From NCBI RefSeq assembly GCF_014649535.1, contig NZ_BMTF01000034.1:1-61786 (forward strand): a DNA stretch of 61,786 nucleotides, in the 5' to 3' direction. The notes beneath the pieces were generated by a model. That model was not told where the DNA came from. It saw only the letters and a program-made list of their open reading frames with translations, and made no database searches. A program made the translations under genes and the position numbers. The stretch is from Streptomyces gelaticus. Lineage in GTDB: Bacteria > Actinomycetota > Actinomycetes > Streptomycetales > Streptomycetaceae. Shown one piece after another: positions 17,171-25,301 of the stretch. Positions within the stretch are counted from its first letter, which is position 1; each line of letters begins with the position of its first letter.

Positions 17171-18565
17171 TCAGCCCCGGGCGGGGGTGAAGGTGATCCG
17201 CTGGTCGGTCGGTGAGTAGCCGCTGACGGTGACGGACGGCCCGTGGGTGGGCAGGGAGGGGTCCGGGAAGTCGGCCGGGACCGGCCGCAGCCCTTCGGGG
17301 CGGCGGTTCACCGAGGAGTACTCCGGAGGGAACGGGGCGGCCGTTTCGATCTGCCGCTGGTAGAACTCCAGCCACTTCGTCTGGTCGAAGGAGACCGCGG
17401 CGATGACCCGGTCCTGGTACCCGTACACACCGGTGAAGCGGCGTTCGGCGAGCGAGCCCTGGGCGACGATGACCTCCTCGCCCAGCGAGGGGACGCCGAC
17501 CGACTTGATGTTGACGCCGAACTGGGAGGACCAGAAGGCCGGTACCCACAGATGCGGTCGGCGCTCGGAGCTGCTGCTGATCATGTTGTGCGCCGCGGTC
17601 GCGGCCTGCGCGACGGCGTTGCCCCAGTGCTCCAGGGAGAGGAACTGGTACCCGAAGATCGCGTGCGGGGACCGGGCGACGTCACCGGCGACGAAGACGT
17701 CGTCGGTCACGATGCCGCGGACGTCGAAGGCCCGGCATCCCGCGTCGCAGGCGATGCCGCGCGGACCGGCGCCGAGCCCGGATCCGGCCAGCCACTCGGT
17801 GTTCCGGGTCGCGCCGAGCGAGACGACGGCGACATCCGTGTCGAGGGTGGTGCCGTCGGACAGATGGGCGCGCCGCAGCCGGCCCGCCGAGTCGCCCTCC
17901 AGCCCGGTGACCATGATTCCGCAGCGCAGGTCCACGCCGTGCGCGCGTTGCAGTTCCGCGGCCACCTGGCCGATCACTCCGCCGAGCGCGCCCACGAGGG
18001 GCGCCGCCCCGCGTTCGGCGACGGTCACCGGCAGCCCGCGCTCGCGGCAGGCCGAAGCGATCTCCGAGCCGGTGAAGCCCGCGCCGATGACGAGCACCCG
18101 GCGCGGCGACGCGGCCAGCCGCCGCTGGAGCCGGGCCGCGTCGTCGCGGGTGCGCAGCACGAAGACCCCGTCCAGCTCGGCCTCCGCCGGATGCGGCCAC
18201 GGCCGGGCGCGTACCCCGGTGGTGATCAGCAGCCGGTCGTACTCCACCTCGTCGCCGTCCGCCAGCCGCACCCGCCTGTCGGCCATGTCCAGCCCGGCGG
18301 CGGCGACTCCGAGCCGCCAGTCGGCGTCGAGCCCGCGCATCCTGGGCAGCTCGGTGCGGTCGGCGGACGCGTGGCCCAGCAGGACCTGCTTGGACAGCGG
18401 TGGACGGTCGTACGGCTCGTGGGGTTCGTCGCCGATCAGCGTGAGCGAACCGGTGAAGCCCTCCTTCCGCAGCGTCTCCGCGGCCCGCAGGCCTGCCAGG
18501 GAGGCGCCGACGATCACGATCCGCCCCTCGCGCCTCAGCCGCTCCAGAGCGCCGTCACCGGACAT
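17171..18565 (-). CDS. FAD-dependent ferredoxin reductase
   Basis: This 464-residue flavoprotein is a pyridine-nucleotide-disulfide-type ferredoxin reductase. It has an FAD-binding segment RIVIVGASLAGLRAAETL, an internal NAD(P)-binding RVLVIGAGFTGSEIA, the second FAD segment DDVFVAGDVAR and a C-terminal reductase domain (VPAFWSSQFGVNIKSVG). The length of about 460 is slightly longer than the 400 usual for the family because of a C-terminal tail of about 50 residues ending TFTPARG. It takes electrons from NAD(P)H to the ferredoxin. The ATG at 18565 lies inside the ferredoxin gene end (11-base overlap), a sign of co-translation. Confidence 0.95.
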   Translation of the reverse strand: MSGDGALERLRREGRIVIVGASLAGLRAAETLRKEGFTGSLTLIGDEPHEPYDRPPLSKQVLLGHASADRTELPRMRGLDADWRLGVAAAGLDMADRRVRLADGDEVEYDRLLITTGVRARPWPHPAEAELDGVFVLRTRDDAARLQRRLAASPRRVLVIGAGFTGSEIASACRERGLPVTVAERGAAPLVGALGGVIGQVAAELQRAHGVDLRCGIMVTGLEGDSAGRLRRAHLSDGTTLDTDVAVVSLGATRNTEWLAGSGLGAGPRGIACDAGCRAFDVRGIVTDDVFVAGDVARSPHAIFGYQFLSLEHWGNAVAQAATAAHNMISSSSERRPHLWVPAFWSSQFGVNIKSVGVPSLGEEVIVAQGSLAERRFTGVYGYQDRVIAAVSFDQTKWLEFYQRQIETAAPFPPEYSSVNRRPEGLRPVPADFPDPSLPTHGPSVTVSGYSPTDQRITFTPARG

Positions 18566-18791
18566 GGGACAGCTCGTCTTCCGCCGCGCCCGGTGCCGCG
18601 TCCGGGTCCTCGACCAGGATGGCCTGCACCGGGCACGCGGTGGCGGCGCGCAGCACCTGCTCGCGCTGCGCCGCCTCGGCGTGCGGGTTGTACAACAGGG
18701 ACTCCTCGCCGTGCATGGCGAAGACATCCGGCGCCAGGAAGGCGCACTGTGCGTACCCCTGGCACCGGTTGAGATCGACGACAAGCCTCAT
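18555..18791 (-). CDS. Small 3Fe-4S type ferredoxin
   Basis: This 78-residue ferredoxin has the cluster pattern CQGYAQC (Cys 10 and 16), then CP at 53. A tyrosine replaces the cysteine or histidine that would complete a fourth ligand, as in P450-associated 3Fe-4S ferredoxins of actinomycetes. The ATG at 18791 gives the full domain, and AGG-type purines (GAAGGGCGG) precede it. The gene heads the ferredoxin-reductase-P450 set, so it is the likely electron carrier for that P450. Confidence 0.95.
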   Translation of the reverse strand: MRLVVDLNRCQGYAQCAFLAPDVFAMHGEESLLYNPHAEAAQREQVLRAATACPVQAILVEDPDAAPGAAEDELSHVR

Positions 18792-18934
18792 CAAGGGGCC
18801 GCCCTTCCAGTAGTACCCCCGCCTCAGCGTGCGAGGGCCGTTCCGGATCCGCGAGCGCGGGCGACCCGATGGAGTCATGGAGTCACCGACCGGCCTACGG
18901 GGCCGCGCTCGTACTGCCGCGACCGGCCGCCGTC

Positions 18935-20188
18935 TCAGCCGGCCCAGCGGCCGGAGAGGAAGGTGACGGCGAAGACGGTCATCAGGGGTGCCGCGACGAC
19001 GAGGTAGGCGGTTTTGACGCGGGGGCTGCGCAGACTCCAGGCGGCGAGACCGGTCCACAGCGGCCACCACAGGAGGGTCGCGCGGGGAATGGAGGTGTAC
19101 CAGTAGGAGGTGCCCAGGGCCCACAGGCTGAGCGCGATGTACGCGGCCTCCGCCCAGCGCCGGCGCCGAAGCAGCAGGCCGCACAGGACGATGCCGACCA
19201 GCATGGTGAGGAGTTCGGCCTGGCTCATCAGGGCGTATCCGGTGGCCTGGGAGTGCCCGAAGGCGGCGTGCCAGGTGTTCTTCCAGGCCTCCCAGGGGGC
19301 GTGGAAGTCGCGGTACCAGCCGCGTTCCTCGGCGTGCTTCCAGGCCATCCAGTCGCCGGTGTGCGCGTGCAGGTACCAGCTGTAGAGGAACGGCGGCAGG
19401 GCGGGCAGCGTCAGCCAGGGCAGACGGCGCCAGTGGGCGGCAGTACGCGCGGTCACCAGGAAGTGGACCGCGATGGCCGCGGCGAGGAACAGGCCGCTGA
19501 CCCGGACGGTGGTGGCCAGGCACGTCAGTACGGCCGCGAGCGGCCAGTTGAGGCGCTGGGCGGCCAGCCAGGCGGGCAGGGCCAGGGCGAGGAAGAGCGC
19601 TTCGGTGTAGCCCGCGGCCAGGAAGACCGCGCACGGGGAGAGCAGGAAGAACAGCGCCGCGCGCTGCCCGGCGGCCTCGGGCAGGTGCAGCCGGGCGATA
19701 CGGGCCAGGGCCAGCACGGCGACGCCGCCGGCGACGAGGGATATCAGCGCACCGGCGGCCGCCCAGCTCGGCACGACGGTGTGCACGGCCCGCAGCAGGA
19801 ACGGGAAGCCGGGGAAGAAGGCCTCCCTGTTGTCCCAGTCGGGCGTCCAGGGACCGGACCGGCCCGGGAAGTAGCCCTGCTGCGCTATGTGCAGGTAGTG
19901 CCACCAGTCCCACCGCTGCCACGACTGGAGCAGCGAGCCGGCGTGACGCGTCCCGTCGGTGTCGGGGAACAGCCAGCGGGTGCAGTAGGCGGTGGTCCAG
20001 ATGCCCACCCGGGTCAGCAGGTAGAGCCAGAGCACCTCGCGGTCGGCGGGCCCGATCCGCATCGGCAGCCGGGCGAAGAGCTTCCTGCCCGGTGCCGGGG
20101 CGTCGCGGGGTGCGTCGGGAGCGGTTTCGGCCCGAAGGGGCGGATGCTCGCCCGGCGGGCGGGGCCGTTGGGGGGTGGAAAGGCTCAC
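18935..20188 (-). CDS. PIG-V-like mannosyltransferase, integral membrane
   Basis: The product is 417 residues with many hydrophobic segments, including DREVLWLYLLTRVGIWTTAY, AGGVAVLALARIARL and ALPAWLAAQRLNWPLAAVL. The early loop has RWDWWHYLHIAQQGYF, a WDxWHY motif found in PIG-V-like mannosyltransferases, and EAFFPGFPFLLR follows. These enzymes add mannose from a polyprenyl donor on the outer membrane face. A cytoplasmic Pro-rich N-terminus of about 35 residues comes first. The start is GTG 20188, with GGAG 8 bases upstream. The target (lipid, glycan or protein) cannot be seen. Confidence 0.85.
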   Translation of the reverse strand: MSLSTPQRPRPPGEHPPLRAETAPDAPRDAPAPGRKLFARLPMRIGPADREVLWLYLLTRVGIWTTAYCTRWLFPDTDGTRHAGSLLQSWQRWDWWHYLHIAQQGYFPGRSGPWTPDWDNREAFFPGFPFLLRAVHTVVPSWAAAGALISLVAGGVAVLALARIARLHLPEAAGQRAALFFLLSPCAVFLAAGYTEALFLALALPAWLAAQRLNWPLAAVLTCLATTVRVSGLFLAAAIAVHFLVTARTAAHWRRLPWLTLPALPPFLYSWYLHAHTGDWMAWKHAEERGWYRDFHAPWEAWKNTWHAAFGHSQATGYALMSQAELLTMLVGIVLCGLLLRRRRWAEAAYIALSLWALGTSYWYTSIPRATLLWWPLWTGLAAWSLRSPRVKTAYLVVAAPLMTVFAVTFLSGRWAG

Positions 20189-20276
20189 AGCACAATCTCC
20201 AGCGTCGGTTCAGCGCACACCGGACATGGCCCGGCCGGGCACGGGCCATGTTCGGTCGGTCGGGAGGCCGGGGCGG

Positions 20277-20702
20277 TCAGGGAGGCGGAAGGCTGACGCT
20301 CCGGCCGGGCGTGGCCGGTGACGTCGACGGGCTTTCGGACGGGGTGTTCGTCGGCGGCAGGCTGGTTCGCGGCGGCGAGGACGGGAAATTCGTGGAGCTG
20401 GGCGAGGAGCCCGGTGAGGAGCCCGGTGAGGTCGGCGAGGGCGAGAGCCGCGGCGAGGGGCCGGGCGAGGGCGTGGTGGCCGGACCGGTCGTGCCCGTGC
20501 TGTCCGGCACCAGCGAGGCCACGGCCGCGCCCGTACCCGAGAAGACCAGGCAGGCCCCGACGGCCAGCGCGACGATCCGACGCCTGCGCACCCGTTCCCC
20601 GCGCTCGGTGATGTACGAGGGCGGAACGGAACGCGCGCGGGACTGCCCGGCGGCGGCGGCTTCCTTGAACAGGGACCTCAACGGGTCGTGGGCTTCAGAC
20701 AC
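20277..20702 (-). CDS. Small membrane protein with Pro/Ser/Thr-rich tail, downstream of sigma factor
   Basis: The product is 141 residues. An N-terminal cytoplasmic part with SYITERGERVRRRR leads into one membrane segment (IVALAVGACLVFSGTGAAVA), then a long Pro/Ser/Thr tail of low complexity. The start is GTG 20702, which overlaps the sigma factor stop by 8 bases, so both genes are translationally coupled. Position and topology suggest a membrane anti-sigma-like partner or a small cell-surface protein, but no zinc anti-sigma motif is visible. Confidence 0.7.
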   Translation of the reverse strand: MSEAHDPLRSLFKEAAAAGQSRARSVPPSYITERGERVRRRRIVALAVGACLVFSGTGAAVASLVPDSTGTTGPATTPSPGPSPRLSPSPTSPGSSPGSSPSSTNFPSSPPRTSLPPTNTPSESPSTSPATPGRSVSLPPP

Positions 20703-21192
20703 AGGGCCCCTCCTCGGTACGCGGATCCTGCAGACGGTGAGCGAGCGTGGCCCGGCCCCGGGCCAGGTGTGTCTTGACGGTGCTGGCCGCCAGACCGGTC
20801 TCCGCGGCGATCTGTTCGACGGTCAGATCGCAGACGTAGTGGAGCGCCAGCGTGCGTCGCTGCCTGGGCGGCAGTTCCCGCAGCGCTTCCACCAGGGCCA
20901 CCGATTCCGGCCCGGGTTCCTCCGCCTGCGGCGGGGCACCGCTGCGCTGCCAGGCATCCGCCGTACGACGCCGCACCCGCCACCGGCTCACCGCCAGCCG
21001 CCAGGCGACCGTACGGATCCACGCCTCGGGCTGCCCGTCACGATCGAGCTGCCGCCGCCGGCTCCAGCCCTTGACGAAAGCTTCCTGCACCACGTCCTGC
21101 GCTTCGTGCTGGTCGCCGAGCATCACAAACAACTGCCCGGTCAGCCGGGCAGCCGTCTGCGCGTAGAACTCTTCGAACTCCTCGACGGTCAA
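20695..21192 (-). CDS. SigE-family (ECF) RNA polymerase sigma factor
   Basis: This is an ECF sigma factor. The region 2 segment reads EEFEEFYAQTAARLTGQLF, followed by DQHEAQDVVQEAFVKGW. The region 4 part is LRELPPRQRRTLALHYVCDL, followed by TVEQIAAETGLAASTVKTHL. The open frame extends upstream to 21402, but the extra 70 residues look noncoding. I place the start at TTG 21192, with AGGAG 7 bases upstream, which gives 165 residues, the usual size; TTG 21195 is an alternative. The downstream gene overlaps its stop. Confidence 0.88.
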   Translation of the reverse strand: MTVEEFEEFYAQTAARLTGQLFVMLGDQHEAQDVVQEAFVKGWSRRRQLDRDGQPEAWIRTVAWRLAVSRWRVRRRTADAWQRSGAPPQAEEPGPESVALVEALRELPPRQRRTLALHYVCDLTVEQIAAETGLAASTVKTHLARGRATLAHRLQDPRTEEGPCV

Positions 21193-21604
21193 CAAACAAC
21201 TCCTGGATCTCCTCGGTCTCACCGGGCATACGCCCGGCAGCCCGCATCCGGACGACACCGGACCCGAAGAATCGGGGTGACGGTGATCACACAGCGTCTC
21301 GAATGCGGGCATACACGAGAAAGAAGTACCAAACCCCTTGACCAGTGAGAAATACGGAGGAGAATCTTCAATACACCAGAAAACCAGAGTGAGCCGCACC
21401 ATCGACGAAGACGTTCGTCGACCGCGTGACTCACTTGTTGGCTCTGGCCAGGCCCCCGGCAGATCCTCCGGGACCGGAGCTCTCAGCGACGGCTGGAAGT
21501 CCCGGAACCGAGAAGGACTACCGGGGACTGCGTGTGTTCAGGCCCATGCGCCCATGCCCCGTTCCCTCCCCGCGACCGCGCTCGTCGTGCCCCGGGGTGG
21601 TTGA
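21193..21604. other. Intergenic region upstream of sigma factor
   Basis: This gap of about 410 bp contains no supported gene. It contains the nested inverted repeat at 21388-21433 described separately and should hold the sigma factor promoter. Confidence 0.5.
21388..21433. repeat. Nested inverted repeat upstream of sigma factor
   Basis: An inner perfect inverted repeat of 8 bases, TCGACGAA-GACG-TTCGTCGA, lies at 21402-21421. A 6-base outer repeat, AGTGAG at the left end (21388-21393) and CTCACT at the right end (21428-21433), frames it. It could be an operator for the sigma factor gene or a structured terminator. Confidence 0.65.
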
Positions 21605-22105
21605 TCACCGGTGTTCTCCGTACGGGTCCGTCCCGTCGTCCCCCGTCGTGCCGGTGCGGCCGATCCGGCGCAGCACCTCGTCGCCCTGAACAACCCCCAC
21701 ATCGCTGAGGACCCTCGCCATGTTGGCGCCGACGAAGCTCCGGTCCTCCGGTGTCAGCGACTGGAGCGCCGCCGCGAGGGTGTGCTCCCAGTCGTTGCGG
21801 TCGGAGAGCAGACCTTGATGGGTCACCGTCCAGTCGAGCACGTCCTTCGCCTCTTCCGCCCGTTGCAGCAGCCAGAGCGCCGCCAGGCCGACCGGGCCGC
21901 CCGCCACGACCTCCCGGTAGAAGCGGTACGCCTCCCGGTGGGCCTCGCCGGAGCCCGACGGAAGAGCCGGCCCCGCGCCGACGCCGGAGGCGGGCAGCAG
22001 CGCGGCCGACGGGTCCAGGAACCAGTACGTGAGACCGGAGCCCTCGATCACCCGCGGCCGGCCGGGCGGCTCCCCTTCGGTCGTACCGAAGTGGGGCGGC
22101 GGCAT
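21605..22105 (-). CDS. Hypothetical protein, next to restriction gene
   Basis: The product is 166 residues from ATG 22105. It contains YWFLDPSAALLP near the N-terminus, a Trp/Leu-rich helical part (AHREAYRFYREVVAGGPVGL, AALWLLQRAEEAKDVLDWTV) and a C-terminal acidic tail. I do not recognise the family. A frame extension to GTG 22177 would overlap the stop of the HNH gene, but its third codon positions are much less GC-rich, so I reject it. It lies downstream of and in the same direction as the restriction enzyme gene, so a shared transcript is possible. Confidence 0.75.
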   Translation of the reverse strand: MPPPHFGTTEGEPPGRPRVIEGSGLTYWFLDPSAALLPASGVGAGPALPSGSGEAHREAYRFYREVVAGGPVGLAALWLLQRAEEAKDVLDWTVTHQGLLSDRNDWEHTLAAALQSLTPEDRSFVGANMARVLSDVGVVQGDEVLRRIGRTGTTGDDGTDPYGEHR

Positions 22106-22173
22106 CCGCAGCGATTCGGGTGACCTTGCCCGATAACGACCACCGCCCGAGGGTGGGTACCGACGCCGGGCGA

Positions 22174-23067
22174 TCACGTCACGGAGGCGGGGCGCGGGGC
22201 GCCGTGGAAGACCTGCTCGGTGTGCCAGGACCGGTGGCGCTCCGCCACCGGGCTCGTGCCCGGCTGCGGGCCGGTCAACGGGCGGCCCGCCAGCGCCGTC
22301 ACGTGCTCGCGGGCCGCCGGGCTGCGCCCGACGAACTTCTGCGAGACGAGAATGCGGTGGCCCTCGCCGATGCCGAGGACGCCCTTGTCGAACAGCTTGT
22401 GGTGCAACGCGCACAGGCACAGACCGTTGTCGATGTCGTCCGGGCCGTCGAACGCCCACCAGCGCACGTGCGCCGCCTCCAGCCCGACCGGCACCGCACC
22501 GATCCTGCCGTCGTAACCGCAGAACGCGCACTGGTACTCGTAGGCGGTCAGCACCATCTCCCGCATCCGCCAATCCCGTTGCCGCCGCCCGGCCGGAAGC
22601 GGTTCGGCCCCCACCGGTACCTGCTCCAGGCCCACCGCCTCGCGCAGCTCGCCGTGGAGCGATGGCGGGAAGTGCTGATCGAGCAGCACCCCGGTGATCC
22701 GGCCGAGCAGCGACGGCTCACGTCGCAGGGCCGCACGCAGCTCCGGAGCCAGCCGCCCCGTCGCGCCCCTCGCCCGTAGCTCACGCACTCCGGTGCCGGG
22801 GCTGCCTGGCCCGCGATCGGTGCGTACCTCCCACACCCCGTCGCTGACCAGATGGTGGAAAGGGTAGGCGGGCGTCGTCCTGTTGGCCGGCCCGTACTCG
22901 GCCAGCAGCCGCTTCAGATCCTCCTCCACCGCGCTGTACCGCAACCCGCCGTCGGCATCCTCCTGGAACCGGCCGAGGGCGTACAGCAACAGCAGCGGTT
23001 TGTGCGGAGCCCGTATCCCGTTCCCGGTCCATTGCCTCAGCTGCGCGGCGCGCTCGACCCAGTCCAT
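22174..23067 (-). CDS. Phosphorothioate-DNA restriction endonuclease (SBD-HNH)
   Basis: The product is 297 residues. The first 130 residues match the sulfur-binding domain (SBD) of type IV restriction enzymes that read phosphorothioated DNA; key pieces are GNGIRAPHKPLLLLYALGRF and YPFHHLVSDGVWEV. An HNH nuclease follows: YQCAFCGYDGR (C180, C183), GLEAAHVRWWAF (H200), IDNGLCLCALHHKLFDKGVL. It should cut foreign DNA that carries Dnd-type sulfur modification. No dnd genes are visible here, as expected because such enzymes and Dnd modification conflict. The ATG at 23067 has no Shine-Dalgarno, but TACGCT lies 8 bases upstream, suggesting a leaderless start. Confidence 0.86.
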   Translation of the reverse strand: MDWVERAAQLRQWTGNGIRAPHKPLLLLYALGRFQEDADGGLRYSAVEEDLKRLLAEYGPANRTTPAYPFHHLVSDGVWEVRTDRGPGSPGTGVRELRARGATGRLAPELRAALRREPSLLGRITGVLLDQHFPPSLHGELREAVGLEQVPVGAEPLPAGRRQRDWRMREMVLTAYEYQCAFCGYDGRIGAVPVGLEAAHVRWWAFDGPDDIDNGLCLCALHHKLFDKGVLGIGEGHRILVSQKFVGRSPAAREHVTALAGRPLTGPQPGTSPVAERHRSWHTEQVFHGAPRPASVT

Positions 23068-23197
23068 GACCGGCGAGCGTAGCGAGCCCGTCGGGAGAGG
23101 GGGCCGAGGCGGCGGCGAGCCGCCCCGCCCACGGGACGAGGACTCAACGGCCGCGACGGGGCTCATCGCACAGGGTGATCCCGCTGACCTGGGGCTA

Positions 23198-23794
23198 TCA
23201 CGTATCTTCCGCGCACGCGGACACTGCCTTCGGCAGGCCGGTGAAGTCGGTCTTCAGCGGGCTGAGGAGCTCCAGGCTGGACAGACTGATGGTCTTCTGG
23301 ACCTGGCAGCGTTCGTCCAGGACTCGGGTGGGCAGGACGTAGAAAGTCCACTGGTCGAGGTCGAGGGGATCGAGCGTCTGTTTGTCCTGGTGGTGCAGCA
23401 GGCAGAAGACGTACACGTCCGAGCGGCGCAGAACTTCGGCTGACGTGGCACCGGTCCGGGCGTCCCAGCCGGAGGCAGGCGCGATTTTGAACTTCACCGT
23501 CGACGGCCGGGACTGTGCCCACGACTGCAGGTAGGCCGTCGACTTCACCTCGATGCGCCACTTCTCGGGCGTACGGATGTCAGCCGTGTCCCACTCTGTG
23601 CGTGTACCGGTGGCGGCACCCAGAGCTGTGGCCACGAGGTACTCGGCCAGGATGCCGCGCATGGTGTTGTTGGCCAGGTCGGAGCATGCCCAGCTCCAGA
23701 AGTCAGCGAGCCTGCCCACTGTCTCGCCATTGGCCCGTATCGGCTCGCTGCCGCTGCTGCGCGCTACGACCAGCGGACCGAGATCGGCACTCAT
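23198..23794 (-). CDS. PD-(D/E)XK nuclease-like protein
   Basis: The product is 198 residues from ATG 23794, with GGAGG 5 bases upstream. It begins SADLGPLVVARSS. The conserved core has MRGILAEYLVATALGA (E51) and then WDTADIRTPEKWRIEVKST (D69, D72, E82, K84). E...D...ExK is the pattern of the PD-(D/E)XK nuclease fold. Downstream is VYVFCLLHHQDKQTLDPLDL, typical of the C-terminal half of such proteins. With the neighbouring SBD-HNH gene on the same strand it could be part of a defence patch. Cutting activity is not proven by the motif. Confidence 0.75.
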   Translation of the reverse strand: MSADLGPLVVARSSGSEPIRANGETVGRLADFWSWACSDLANNTMRGILAEYLVATALGAATGTRTEWDTADIRTPEKWRIEVKSTAYLQSWAQSRPSTVKFKIAPASGWDARTGATSAEVLRRSDVYVFCLLHHQDKQTLDPLDLDQWTFYVLPTRVLDERCQVQKTISLSSLELLSPLKTDFTGLPKAVSACAEDT

Positions 23795-24291
23795 GCTGTC
23801 CTCCAGGCGACGAAGTGAGACGCAAAGCCTGTCAGTAGGCAATGACAAACGCGTTGCGACCGACAAGGAGTGCGGGCTGCGCCCCGGGCCGTTGTGGGAG
23901 GACACATTTTCCCCCGAGTGACGACAGCCGGGTACGCGTACGAGGTGCATGACCTTGGGAGGGCATCGAACGGCGAGCGCAGAAGCAGCTCGAACAGGCG
24001 CTCGCGGAGAGCCGGCGCGGGACCCACGACGACCCACCGCCCGGCGGCCACTGAGCTGTGCCGATCGAGGGGGCGCCAGGGACGCCTGGGCCACGGGTGG
24101 AGGAGCGCCGTCCGCGTCGCCGTCTCTTCCGCGCCACTCGTCTGCACCGTCGGACGCGACGGCGAGCAGTCGTTTGCTGAGGCTGGTACCTGACACAGGT
24201 GCGGCGCGCCGCCTCTTCGGGAGCCGACCAGCCAGATGGGATCGCGGCACGGCGGACACGCGCTGCCGAGGGAGGGAGAAGGTGTCGCCGC
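23795..24291. other. Intergenic region, no supported gene
   Basis: About 500 bp between the divergent genes at 23794 and 24292. Several frames stay open because of GC content, but none has clear codon bias, a start with a ribosome-binding site or a recognisable motif. It may hold the promoters of both flanking genes. Confidence 0.5.
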
Positions 24292-24705
24292 ATGTCACAC
24301 CACACCGCTTCGGCGCCGGAGGCCACCTGGGCGGCCAGGTGGGCGGGAGCTCTGCTGTGTCTCGTGGTGGCCGCCATCCATGTCGTGGACCAAGGCGGCA
24401 TCACGACGACGAGAGACCCCCACTATGTCGGCGTCGCCTACCACGTCCTGGAGATCGCGGCCGTGGTCGCCGCCGTGCTGATCCTCATCGGCCTCGTCCG
24501 ACTGGGATGGCTGCTGGCGGTCGGGGTCGCCGTCGGCCCCCTGCTGGGCTACATCCTCTCCAGGCGGACCGGACTCCCCGGCTACAGCGATGACATCGGC
24601 AATTGGACGGAACCGCTCGGGCTGGTCAGCCTGGCCGTCGAAGGAGCCCTGCTCCTGTTGTCGGTGCCGCTCTTCGTGCGGAGCCTGCGCCGCAGAGCTC
24701 ACTGA
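24292..24705 (+). CDS. Small four-helix membrane protein
   Basis: The product is 137 residues. It has four predicted membrane segments: GALLCLVVAAIHVVD, YHVLEIAAVVAAVLILIGLV, GWLLAVGVAVGPLLGYIL and PLGLVSLAVEGALLLLSVPL. It ends in a basic RRRAH tail. I do not recognise a functional family. The ATG at 24292 follows a purine-rich GAGGGAGGGAGAAGG tract about 10 bases upstream. The gene is followed by a strong hairpin and by the tRNA-Ser gene on the other strand. Confidence 0.78.
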   Translation: MSHHTASAPEATWAARWAGALLCLVVAAIHVVDQGGITTTRDPHYVGVAYHVLEIAAVVAAVLILIGLVRLGWLLAVGVAVGPLLGYILSRRTGLPGYSDDIGNWTEPLGLVSLAVEGALLLLSVPLFVRSLRRRAH

Positions 24706-24825
24706 GAACGACCGGCAATCGCCGGTCGGTCCACGGGCCCGATGCTCCGGAAGGTCGCGGAGGAGTCGGAGACGCGCTCCGGGAGCCGCCCAAGACCGAC
24801 CGAGACGGAAAATGAGGCGGAGAAC

Positions 24826-24863
24826 GTCGAAGGGCCCCACCGCGAACGGTGGGGCCCTTCGAC
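24826..24863. terminator. Hairpin terminator between membrane gene and tRNA-Ser
   Basis: Perfect 16-bp inverted repeat with a 6-base loop, arms 24826-24841 and 24848-24863. It can serve both the plus-strand gene and the minus-strand tRNA. Confidence 0.8.
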
Positions 24864-24882
24864 AACGTGCCCGGTGAGGCAC

Positions 24883-24970
24883 TGGCGGAGGATACGAGAT
24901 TCGAACTCGTGAGGGGTTGCCCCCAACACGCTTTCCAAGCGTGCGCCCTAGGCCACTAGGCGAATCCTCC
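24883..24970 (-). tRNA. tRNA-Ser (GGA)
   Basis: The 5' end is at 24970 (GGAGGAT...). The acceptor pairs with ATCCTCC, the discriminator base is G and CCA is encoded (24883-24885). The anticodon loop TTGGAAA gives anticodon GGA. The long variable arm (TTGGGGGCAACCCCT region) is typical of tRNA-Ser. Confidence 0.96.
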
Positions 24971-25078
24971 GCGGCAAACAATACAAGACGTTGAGGAGTG
25001 GTCGCGAACCCGTTCCCCTCGGGATCGCTCCGGAGGCTTTCCGGGTTCCTTTCCGGCGGTCGTGGAAGGCAGGGGGAG

Positions 25079-25109
25079 TGGACCGGCAGGGGTGGGGATC
25101 GGCTAAGGT
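25079..25109 (+). promoter_or_regulatory. Possible promoter of SRP RNA
   Basis: TGGACC (25079-25084) and TAAGGT (25104-25109) lie 19 bases apart and just ahead of the SRP RNA start. Both hexamers are only partial matches. Confidence 0.35.
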
Positions 25110-25207
25110 GGGCGTCAGCCCCTCACGTGGCGCTATCTGACTGAACTCCCCCAGGGCCGGAAGGCAGCAAGGGTAGGTCGGCTCTGGCGGGTGCGTGGGG
25201 GGCCCTT
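25110..25207 (+). ncRNA. ffs: Bacterial small SRP RNA (4.5S-like)
   Basis: The conserved apical loop of SRP RNA, GGCCGGAAGGCAGCAAGGG followed by TAGGTC, is at 25155-25178. Flanking arms of CCCCTCACG (25119-25127) and CGTGGGGGG (about 25194-25202) can pair as the terminal helix. This RNA binds Ffh to form the signal recognition particle. Its position directly upstream of dnaX is the normal Streptomyces arrangement. The ends are approximate. Confidence 0.93.
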
Positions 25208-25301
25208 GTGTTTCCCGGGGCCTTGCGTTTCCCGGGTGCGCCGGGCGGCGCTTCGCACGGTCCGGGGCCGGTTGTCGGTCCGCCCGGATAACCTCGTATG
25301 T

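Noticed and set aside
21193..21402. Seventy-residue N-terminal extension of the sigma factor
   Set aside because: The extension would precede region 2 with no similarity to sigma factors. TTG 21192 with AGGAG gives the normal length.
22106..22177. Upstream GTG extension of the 166-residue protein overlapping the HNH stop
   Set aside because: The overlap looked like translational coupling, but the extra 24 codons have low GC at third positions, unlike real genes here.
23832..24404. Minus-strand open frame of 190 codons between the PD-(D/E)XK gene and the small membrane gene
   Set aside because: It overlaps the better supported membrane gene on the other strand, is Arg/Ser rich by composition only and has no ribosome-binding site.
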